Assembly: GCA_003509065.1 (NCBI GenBank)
Contig: DODG01000266.1
Location: 1 to 10,733 of the forward strand
Length of the DNA: 10,733 nt
Direction of reading: 5' to 3'
Origin: Acidobacteriota bacterium
Lineage (GTDB): Bacteria; Acidobacteriota; Vicinamibacteria; Vicinamibacterales; UBA823
The notes beneath the pieces were generated by a model. That model was not told the origin of the DNA. It ran no database searches and saw nothing but the letters and a program-made list of their open reading frames with translations. Position 1 is the stretch's first letter; each line of letters starts with the position of its first letter. The position numbers were made by a program, and so were the translations under genes. Positions 1-5,641 of this stretch are shown here, one piece after another.

Positions 1-870
1 GTGCTGACGGCGAGCATCGGAAGTGACGGAACTGTGTATGCGACCGGACATCCGACGACACGGAACAGACGAACCCGCGCAGGGGTCCAGAGCGCACTAC
101 CGACACTCGCCGTTGCGACGGAGCACTATAACCGTATCTACCGGATTCTCGAGCGCGGCATTCCGGTCACCATGGACGTCGACGTTCGCATCGGGTTCGA
201 TGAATCCGACCCAACGGGCTACAACATCATCGGGGAAATTCAAGGCACTGACCTGGCCGATGAAGTGGTGATGATCGGTGCGCACATGGATTCCTGGCAC
301 ACCGGCACCGGCGCTACTGACAACGCGAGCGGTGTGTCCGTTGTGCTCGAGGCAATGCGTATTCTCAAGGCTATCGGCGCTCAGCCACGGCGCACGATTC
401 GCGTAGCGCTCTGGAGCCAGGAAGAGCTTGGCCTCAGGGGTTCTCGGGGCTACATACGACACCACTTCGGAGAAGACGGCGTCTACACACCCGACTACGA
501 TAAGTTCTCCGTTTATTTCAACATGGACAACGGCACGGGCCAGTTCCGTGGCGTCCACACTCAAGGCAACGCCCAAGCGACACCGATCCTACAAGCCTGG
601 ATGACCCCGTTTCATGACCTACAGGTGAAGACAATTTCTCTCTTCAGTAACACGGGAACTGATCATCTGTCGTATAACAGGGTGGGACTACCTGGGTTCC
701 AGTTTCTCCAAGACCGGATCGACTACCGAGCAAGAACCCACCACTTCAACATGGACGTCTACGATCGGCTTGTTCCACGCGACCTGATGATTAACTCGGT
801 AGTGATGGCGAGCTTCGCGTATCACGCCGCGATGAGAGAAGGAACGTTCCCTCGGCCGCGTACCGACTAA
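1..870 (+). CDS. M28-family zinc metallopeptidase, C-terminal part (5' end outside window)
   Basis: This is the catalytic domain of a co-catalytic di-zinc aminopeptidase or carboxypeptidase of family M28, which releases amino acids from peptides and is usually exported. Residues are numbered from base 1. The expected ligand motifs are present in order: H95 and D97 in GAHMDSW, bridging D107 in GATDNASG, the general base and ligand pair E141-E142 in SQEELG, D176 in NMDNGTG, and the last His in ARTHHFNMDVYDR (about H247). The first 45 or so residues look like the end of an insert or PA-type domain rather than a true N-terminus. Full-length relatives are about 450-560 residues, so the GTG at base 1 is almost certainly internal and the signal peptide lies to the left. 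It converges on hpaD with 36 bases between the stops. GC content looks higher than in the catabolic genes (one sampled line about 57%). No functional link to the hpa genes is visible. Confidence 0.9.
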   Translation: MLTASIGSDGTVYATGHPTTRNRRTRAGVQSALPTLAVATEHYNRIYRILERGIPVTMDVDVRIGFDESDPTGYNIIGEIQGTDLADEVVMIGAHMDSWHTGTGATDNASGVSVVLEAMRILKAIGAQPRRTIRVALWSQEELGLRGSRGYIRHHFGEDGVYTPDYDKFSVYFNMDNGTGQFRGVHTQGNAQATPILQAWMTPFHDLQVKTISLFSNTGTDHLSYNRVGLPGFQFLQDRIDYRARTHHFNMDVYDRLVPRDLMINSVVMASFAYHAAMREGTFPRPRTD

Positions 871-906
871 GAGGAAGGAAGCGTCCATAATAGGGTTAGG
901 CTCTTT

Positions 907-1770
907 TTACTTTGGTGTAATTGGTTTAGATGGCTCGAACACTACGTTGACTTGGCCCGTCCCAGAACTGCCAAAGTACTCCCCAATGATCTCTCCAGAA
1001 CCTTCGTAGGTATCCCAGCCCAGCACTCCAAACAGGTGGGCGGTATCGATCATGCCCCCTTCACCGAAACAGCGGTCTCGGTAGTCCGGTAGCATGGCAA
1101 GAAACTCTTTTATGCGTCCGGTTTGCCAGAGCTCCAGCACGCGCAGGTCAACTTGGCGGTTGAACTCCGTGTTGACTTCATTGATGCCTGCGGCCGACAG
1201 GTGGTTCGGCCAGAACTGATGTGACATTGAACCGCTTGCGAGTACTGCTACTCGACGATCGGACTCCCGAATCGCATCGGCCACCACTTCGCCAAACTGG
1301 CGACCCTCTTCAATACTCGCAAATTGATTGCCTGCGATACTCAGAACACGAGCGGAGCCAGCTGCATTCATATGGTGCATCGGAATTAGTGTGCCGTACT
1401 CAAAACCCAGACCAGGCACCCGGTGCGCCATGACCCGAAGGTTGCGTGCATTACCGAGTTCGGCAATTTTCTCTGCCAGTTCTGGATCACCTCTGAAGTG
1501 ATAGTCCATGCCGTTCAGGAAGTGCGGCAGTTCGTGGCTGGTGAAGGTGCCGTCGTGCTCGGCGTTAGCGTTGAGGTGGAATCCTTGGTTCACGACCCAA
1601 TGGATGTCAAAAATAACATAAGTATCAACCTTGCGATCATGTGCACGTCGCCCGATCTCGACGAGGCCATCGATTGCATTTTGACGAATTCCTTTAAATT
1701 TCTTTGAGTGTTCAGAAAGCCAAATCGACGGGACGTGCGTGATTTTCGCGGCTAACACGATTTCGCCCAT
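907..1770 (-). CDS. hpaD: 3,4-dihydroxyphenylacetate (homoprotocatechuate) 2,3-dioxygenase, class III extradiol
   Basis: This enzyme cleaves the ring of homoprotocatechuate next to the two hydroxyls, giving 5-carboxymethyl-2-hydroxymuconate semialdehyde. It uses Fe(II) and O2 in the cytoplasm. The 287 residues align from end to end, as I recall the sequence, with E. coli HpaD/HpcB. Shared blocks include AAKITHVPS, FDxHW, ELPHF, EYGTLxPM, LASGSxSH, GEGxMxDT and the C-terminal SSGTGQVN. By analogy with LigB, the iron ligands are H12, H57 and E237 (in CFGEGG), and H184 in SGSMSH is the catalytic base. It belongs to the LigB superfamily, not the vicinal-oxygen-chelate type found in Brevibacterium. 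The ATG start has AGGAGA five bases upstream. It is the last gene of hpaF-hpaE-hpaD, 24 bases after the hpaE stop. A short C-terminal tail (PSKPITPK) extends slightly beyond the E. coli end. Confidence 0.94.
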   Translation of the reverse strand: MGEIVLAAKITHVPSIWLSEHSKKFKGIRQNAIDGLVEIGRRAHDRKVDTYVIFDIHWVVNQGFHLNANAEHDGTFTSHELPHFLNGMDYHFRGDPELAEKIAELGNARNLRVMAHRVPGLGFEYGTLIPMHHMNAAGSARVLSIAGNQFASIEEGRQFGEVVADAIRESDRRVAVLASGSMSHQFWPNHLSAAGINEVNTEFNRQVDLRVLELWQTGRIKEFLAMLPDYRDRCFGEGGMIDTAHLFGVLGWDTYEGSGEIIGEYFGSSGTGQVNVVFEPSKPITPK

Positions 1771-1794
1771 GAGTTCTCCTATTCGCTTTGGGTT

Positions 1795-3315
1795 CTACGA
1801 ACCTAACTTCGGAATGGCATGATTACCGAGAGCCACACACACATTCTTTGTTTCCATGTAGAAGTCAAAGCTATAGTCGCCGCCGTCTCGTCCGATGCCA
1901 CTCGCCTTGAATCCACCGAATGGGGCTGGTAGGTGACGTACATTTTCAGAATTTACCCAGATCATACCGGCATCCAGACCTTGTGCAAGACGATGTCCAC
2001 GCGTTACATTCGAAGTCCAGACGTAACCTGCCAAGCCGTAGGGTGTGTCATTAGCGATTTGGAGCGCTTGGTCTTCATCATCGAAACTGACGACTGTCAA
2101 TACGGGGCCAAAAATTTCTTCACGGGCTATCCGCATATTATTTCGAGCTTCAGTAAACAAAGTTGGGGCTATAAAATTTCCCTCATTTGGTAGGTTTGTG
2201 CTGCCTTGATGAACCTCGGCGCCTTCCTTTTTGGCAAGGCTCACATAACTTTGCACCTTCTCCCAATGCGTCCGATGTATGAGCGGTCCCAGTTCAGTCG
2301 CTGGATCTAGTGGATCTCCGATCTTGATCCGCTTGATGCGTTCACGGAGCCGAGCAACAAATGCATCGTGGATAGAACGTTGCACTAGGAGACGACTACT
2401 TGAGGTGCATCGCTCGCCATTTAGGCTGTAAATCATAAACATTACTGCGTCAGCAGCGCGATCAAGATCAGCATCTTCAAAAACCATAACTGGATTCTTG
2501 CCGCCAAGTTCAAAATGGACACGCTTGAGGGTTTCGGCACCTTGGCGCATTATTTGGCTACCTGTTGAAGATTCTCCGACAAATGCAATCGCCTTGATGG
2601 CTGAATGTTCAGTAAGACTTCTACCCGCATCTTCGCCGATCCCGTTTACTAAGTTCGCCACGCCAGGTGGCACTCCTGCTTCAAGAAGGATTTCAGCCAG
2701 GAGAGTTGCGGTCAGAGGGCTCCATTCAGCCGGTTTATGGACGACTGTGCAACCCGCGGCAAGAGCTGGCGCGATCTTCCATGTGGACAACATGAACGGG
2801 GTATTCCATGGCGTAATAATTGCTACTGGCCCAATGGGTTGCCGTAGCGTGTAGTTGAAGTGATGTCCGGCCGGTAATGACACTCCATCCCGTGCGTCAG
2901 GCGCTCGGTCTGCAAAGAATCGAAAATTTTCGGCCGCTCGAAGGGCGGCCTTCTTCATGAATCGAATCGGCTGGCCTGTGTCGACACTCTCGATGAGTGC
3001 GATTTCCTCACCTCTGGATTCGATTAAGTCTGCCGCTCGGTGGAGTATGTGCTTTCGCTCAGTTCCAGGCATAGCCTGCCACTTTGGAAACGCCTCATGG
3101 GCGGCTGCAACTGCGCGGTCCACGATCGCGGTATCGCCCAATAACATCAGATTGAGTTGGGAATTGTCTGTCGGGTTGATGTTCTCGATCGTATTGTCCC
3201 CGGAATGATCAGACTTCCCATTGATAAAATGGGGAAGTGGAGTCTGCTGGAAACGCTCCAGATATTTGGATGCTTTTCCTTGGTTACGTTTATGTTCCTC
3301 AGACCGTTCGGTCAC
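1795..3315 (-). CDS. hpaE: 5-carboxymethyl-2-hydroxymuconate semialdehyde dehydrogenase
   Basis: This NAD(P)-dependent aldehyde dehydrogenase oxidises the ring-cleavage product made by HpaD to 5-carboxymethyl-2-hydroxymuconate. Its 506 residues show the full ALDH set: TPWNTPF with the oxyanion Asn N171, KPAEWSPLTA for cofactor binding, FVGESSTG at the Rossmann turn (the FVGES form is typical of HpaE and related muconic semialdehyde dehydrogenases), general base E269 in FELGGKNPV, catalytic C303 in NGERCTSSSR, and EEIFGPV further on. The substrate assignment rests on these motifs plus its place between hpaF and hpaD. The start is GTG with AAGGAG five bases upstream. That GTG overlaps the hpaF stop as GTGA (3312-3315), which predicts translational coupling. 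The first 25 residues are charged and poorly conserved, so a slightly later start cannot be excluded. Confidence 0.93.
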   Translation of the reverse strand: MTERSEEHKRNQGKASKYLERFQQTPLPHFINGKSDHSGDNTIENINPTDNSQLNLMLLGDTAIVDRAVAAAHEAFPKWQAMPGTERKHILHRAADLIESRGEEIALIESVDTGQPIRFMKKAALRAAENFRFFADRAPDARDGVSLPAGHHFNYTLRQPIGPVAIITPWNTPFMLSTWKIAPALAAGCTVVHKPAEWSPLTATLLAEILLEAGVPPGVANLVNGIGEDAGRSLTEHSAIKAIAFVGESSTGSQIMRQGAETLKRVHFELGGKNPVMVFEDADLDRAADAVMFMIYSLNGERCTSSSRLLVQRSIHDAFVARLRERIKRIKIGDPLDPATELGPLIHRTHWEKVQSYVSLAKKEGAEVHQGSTNLPNEGNFIAPTLFTEARNNMRIAREEIFGPVLTVVSFDDEDQALQIANDTPYGLAGYVWTSNVTRGHRLAQGLDAGMIWVNSENVRHLPAPFGGFKASGIGRDGGDYSFDFYMETKNVCVALGNHAIPKLGS

Positions 3316-3722
3316 GACGACTCCTTAGTTTGTTCGGTACGGCGCCGCACAATTTCGTGCAGGTTGTTTTTCTTAAAACTCAGTGTTTGCTCTATTTCCT
3401 GAATTTCAAATGAAATTCCCAAGGGTGTCGTTTCAAATAAGGGCTGCAGTTCCTCGCAGATGGCATCAAAGATCGCTTCACCTGCCCGTCGTTTAGCTTG
3501 GCTTTCACGGCCTTGAGCGATTCGAAGCACCAGATGAACGAATCCGTTGTCAGGATGTCCATCGGCGATTCGGTAGATGTCTCGAGCGGTGGCACGAGTT
3601 CTCACGGCGCCAAGCTTGAACATGCCAGTTTCGAGCGCTGCGGTATGGACACGGTCAACAAGCGTCTGGACGTCAAGTTTTGTTGATAGATTTGATGAGT
3701 ACTCGATGATTAGATGTGGCAT
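3312..3722 (-). CDS. hpaF: 5-carboxymethyl-2-hydroxymuconate delta-isomerase
   Basis: This isomerase converts 5-carboxymethyl-2-hydroxymuconate to 5-oxopent-3-ene-1,2,5-tricarboxylate. It is a trimeric relative of 4-oxalocrotonate tautomerase that uses its N-terminal proline as base. The protein begins MPHLIIE, so Pro2 becomes the catalytic Pro1 after Met removal, which fixes the start. RIADGHPDNGFVHLVLRI and ISFEIQEIEQTLSFKKNNLH match the E. coli HpaF/HpcD pattern. At 136 residues it is about ten longer than the E. coli protein because of a charged tail (RRRTEQTKESS) that runs into the hpaE overlap. It is the first gene of the minus-strand operon. Upstream of the ATG there is AT-rich sequence with no recognisable Shine-Dalgarno, so initiation may be weak or nearly leaderless. 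Confidence 0.92.
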   Translation of the reverse strand: MPHLIIEYSSNLSTKLDVQTLVDRVHTAALETGMFKLGAVRTRATARDIYRIADGHPDNGFVHLVLRIAQGRESQAKRRAGEAIFDAICEELQPLFETTPLGISFEIQEIEQTLSFKKNNLHEIVRRRTEQTKESS

Positions 3723-3748
3723 TTATTTAGAAAATACTTGCAGTCATG

Positions 3749-3768
3749 ATTGTTAACATGTTAACTAT
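3749..3768. promoter_or_regulatory. Candidate primary operator (MarR/HpaR-type palindrome)
   Basis: The sequence ATTGTTAACATGTTAACTAT contains a perfect 14-base inverted repeat, GTTAACATGTTAAC, at 3752-3765. The dyad extends to 20 bases with a single mismatched pair. Length and symmetry suit a dimeric MarR-family winged helix. It lies about 30 bases upstream of hpaF and 70 upstream of the aldolase gene, so one bound dimer could control both directions. Binding by the encoded fusion regulator is inferred. Confidence 0.6.
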
Positions 3769-3779
3769 GTTGTCGTCAA
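3751..3779 (-). promoter_or_regulatory. Weak candidate sigma-70 promoter for hpaFED
   Basis: Read on the minus strand, TTGACG at 3779-3774 matches five of six bases of a -35 element. At a 17-base spacing the -10 position (3756-3751) reads TTAACA, which is a poor match. The palindromic operator would cover the spacer and -10, as expected for repression by steric exclusion. An alternative -10, TATTTT at 3736-3731, would start transcription almost at the hpaF ATG. Confidence 0.25.
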
Positions 3780-3789
3780 GTCGATTTGA

Positions 3790-3801
3790 TTTTCATGAAA
3801 A
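3790..3801. promoter_or_regulatory. Second candidate operator palindrome
   Basis: TTTTCATGAAAA is a perfect 12-base palindrome centred 37 bases downstream of the first, on the aldolase side. It shares only the central CATG with the first site. It may be a second operator, a binding site for another regulator, or chance in AT-rich DNA. Confidence 0.35.
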
Positions 3802-3820
3802 CTAATGCGGTGTCTGTTTA

Positions 3821-3827
3821 AGGGAGG
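3821..3827 (+). promoter_or_regulatory. Strong ribosome binding site of the aldolase gene
   Basis: AGGGAGG lies eight bases before the ATG at 3836 and 14 before the alternative ATG at 3842. The spacing favours the first. Confidence 0.7.
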
Positions 3828-3835
3828 TTCGTTGT

Positions 3836-4738
3836 ATGGTCATGTCGATTGATCGTCTAAAAGGTTCGATACCGCCGATTATCACCCCATTCCGCCCAGA
3901 TACGCTTGAGATCGATGAAGAAACCTTTGCAGGGTTGATTGAGTATCAGATTGAGAATGGTTCCCACGGTGTCTTGATTAATGGCACTTCCGCTGAACCG
4001 TCTACACTCACGGTCGATGAACGAAACCGACTTGTGACTCGGGCCGTTCAAGTCGCTGGCGGCCGCGTACCAGTGGTGGCAGCTACAGGTTCGCAATCCC
4101 TCGCCGAGACACAAGCGTTGACTGATCATGCCGTACGGGTAGGGGCGGACGCACTCTTGATCGTCACACCGTACTACATCAAGCCTCCGCAACGAGGCCT
4201 CATTCAGTATTACCTTGAACTGACCTCTTCGCATGACGTGCCTTGGATGATTTATCACATTCCTGGACGTGCTTCGGTAAGTGTGACGCAAGAAACGCTT
4301 GGGGCGATAGCTGAGGCTTCACCAAACTTCGTGGGAATGAAGCAAGCAGTCAACAATCTCGGATTCATCTCAGAATGCCTTGCAGCTCGGGGACCACAAT
4401 TTCGGATTTTTGTTGGTTTGGAAGAGTTGAGTTACCCAGGCATGGCCACAGGAGCTTGTGGCTTGATGAACGCCGTGGGAAACCTTCGGCCAAGGGTTTT
4501 GGTTGAATTATGTGAGGCCATCTGGAATAACGATCTAAAGGTGGCACGGTCGCTTCACGAGCGTTTGCTCGAAGTTAATCAGGCCGTCTTTTTTGAAACT
4601 AATCCGATTCCAATTAAGTACATGATGAAACGATTGGGCCTGATTCAATCGAATGACCATCGCCTTCCTATGTCCCCGGCTCCACCAGAGCTAGAGCGAC
4701 GCCTTGACCAAGTATTGGACCGAGCTGGTTTGCTCTAA
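3836..4738 (+). CDS. DapA-family class I aldolase, probable 2,4-dihydroxyhept-2-ene-1,7-dioate aldolase (HpaI substitute)
   Basis: This is a 300-residue TIM-barrel Schiff-base aldolase/lyase of the dihydrodipicolinate synthase family. Catalytic positions are all present: GTSAE (51-55 region, equivalent to GTTGE), TPYY ending at Y114, Y140 and R145 in YHIPGR (equivalent to E. coli DapA Y133 and R138), and Schiff-base K169 in GMKQA. Classical HpaI is an unrelated metal-dependent class II aldolase. A subset of DapA-like proteins found in hpa clusters is thought to do the HpaI job (a TIGRFAMs model named HpaI-NOT-DapA describes it), because the substrates differ mainly by an amino group. I infer that role here: splitting 2,4-dihydroxyhept-2-ene-1,7-dioate into pyruvate and succinate semialdehyde. 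Lysine biosynthesis is unlikely in this setting. The gene is first in the plus-strand operon, with 12 bases to the next start. Another sugar-acid or keto-acid lyase activity is the main alternative. Confidence 0.8.
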   Translation: MVMSIDRLKGSIPPIITPFRPDTLEIDEETFAGLIEYQIENGSHGVLINGTSAEPSTLTVDERNRLVTRAVQVAGGRVPVVAATGSQSLAETQALTDHAVRVGADALLIVTPYYIKPPQRGLIQYYLELTSSHDVPWMIYHIPGRASVSVTQETLGAIAEASPNFVGMKQAVNNLGFISECLAARGPQFRIFVGLEELSYPGMATGACGLMNAVGNLRPRVLVELCEAIWNNDLKVARSLHERLLEVNQAVFFETNPIPIKYMMKRLGLIQSNDHRLPMSPAPPELERRLDQVLDRAGLL

Positions 4739-4740
4739 TG

Positions 4741-4744
4741 GGAG
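4741..4744 (+). promoter_or_regulatory. Ribosome binding site that decides the start of the FAH-family gene
   Basis: GGAG lies six bases before GTG 4751 but only three before TTG 4748, so GTG 4751 is the better start. The site sits directly behind the aldolase stop codon. Confidence 0.55.
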
Positions 4745-4750
4745 CTATTG

Positions 4751-5641
4751 GTGAAACTTCTAAGCTTTGAAATTGCATCCAAAGCATCATTTGGCGTTAT
4801 CGTCCAAGATGGGGTCATGGAACTCGCCGGTCGATTGGGGAGTGAAGTGCACTCAGTTCAGTCACTCTTCGAGTCGCAGGAGCTTGAGATGGTTCAGGAG
4901 TTGATTGAGCATTCAGAACCAGACCACTCGCTGGACGCCATCGAGTTTCTGCCGCCAGTGCCCACCCCGCAGAAGATCTTCTGTGTTGGAGTTAACTACA
5001 CAAATCGCAATGAAGAGTACAAGGATGAATCAACCCTTCCAAAACACCCAAGCATTTTTATGCGGACGCCTGGTTCATTCGTTGGGCACCGCGGTTCCAT
5101 TGCTCGTCCGCCGGAATCCAACCAGCTAGACTACGAAGGTGAGATTGCTATTGTAATTGGAATCGGGGGACGTCGAATTTCTGAACGGGATGCTGCACGG
5201 CATATAGGCGGCTTGACCTGCATCAATGAGGGCACCATTCGGGACTGGACACGGCACGGTAAATTCAACGTCACTCAAGGGAAAAACTTTGACAGAACAG
5301 GGTCAATTGGGCCTTGGATTGTGACAGGCGATGAATTTAGTAGTTTTGAAAACCTTAGTGTGACCACTCGGGTCAACGGAGAAATACGACAGAACGATAC
5401 TACGGCCAACCTACTATTTCCATTCAGCTATCTAATTTCGTATATTTCAACATTTTCGGAACTGGTTCCGGGAGATGTCATTGCGACAGGAACTCCAACA
5501 GGTGCCGGTGTTCGCTTTGATCCGCCGCGGTATCTTGAGCCGGACGATCTACTTGAAGTTGAAGTGTCGGGAGTCGGAACACTTGTAAACCGTGTTGTTG
5601 ACGAAGCTGTCCGTAATCCGCTCACTGGAGTTAAAGGATGA
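4751..5641 (+). CDS. hpaG: Fumarylacetoacetate hydrolase family protein, HpaG-like decarboxylase/isomerase
   Basis: This FAH-fold enzyme has 296 residues from GTG 4751; a TTG at 4748 would add one residue. In E. coli, HpaG decarboxylates 5-oxopent-3-ene-1,2,5-tricarboxylate and isomerises the product, and this is the likely role here because the gene sits beside hpaFED and the aldolase. Visible marks are KIFCVGVNY (75-83), the DYEGE metal site with E129 and E131, GKNFDRTGSIGPWIVTGDE (177-195) and IATGTPTGAGV (244-254). The usual third ligand motif NDVSARD appears as NEGTIRD, with Glu160 in place of Asp, a form I recall from a subset of FAH proteins. E. coli HpaG is a two-domain duplication of about 430 residues; this is a single domain. 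It could instead perform the hydratase step, since no HpaH is present. Its TGA overlaps the next ATG as ATGA (5638-5641). Confidence 0.83.
   Translation: MKLLSFEIASKASFGVIVQDGVMELAGRLGSEVHSVQSLFESQELEMVQELIEHSEPDHSLDAIEFLPPVPTPQKIFCVGVNYTNRNEEYKDESTLPKHPSIFMRTPGSFVGHRGSIARPPESNQLDYEGEIAIVIGIGGRRISERDAARHIGGLTCINEGTIRDWTRHGKFNVTQGKNFDRTGSIGPWIVTGDEFSSFENLSVTTRVNGEIRQNDTTANLLFPFSYLISYISTFSELVPGDVIATGTPTGAGVRFDPPRYLEPDDLLEVEVSGVGTLVNRVVDEAVRNPLTGVKG

Larger units (their letters stand above)
3723..3835. promoter_or_regulatory. Divergent control region between hpaF and the aldolase operon
   Basis: This 113-base AT-rich stretch separates two divergently read catabolic operons and must hold both promoters. 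It contains two perfect palindromes, at 3752-3765 and 3790-3801, each with CATG at its centre and with centres 37 bases apart. In E. coli the meta-cleavage operon is repressed by HpaR from operators in a comparable intergenic position. The HpaR-like domain encoded at 5638 makes local autoregulation plausible. No strong sigma-70 promoter is evident for the plus strand. Confidence 0.75.

Noticed and set aside
97..576. A 159-codon open frame on the minus strand across the peptidase gene
   Set aside because: It lies opposite an M28 domain with all metal ligands intact and shows no recognisable domain. It is a shadow of the codon pattern. The same reasoning removes the other antisense frames, such as 3857-4291, 6145-6519 and 9214-9699.
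871..906. Rho-independent terminator between the convergent peptidase and hpaD genes
   Set aside because: A T-run is present near 904-908, but I could not find a stable inverted repeat before it on either strand.
3836..4738. Housekeeping dapA for lysine synthesis
   Set aside because: Its place at the head of a homoprotocatechuate operon next to an HpaG-like gene argues for the HpaI-type role, though sequence alone does not prove it.
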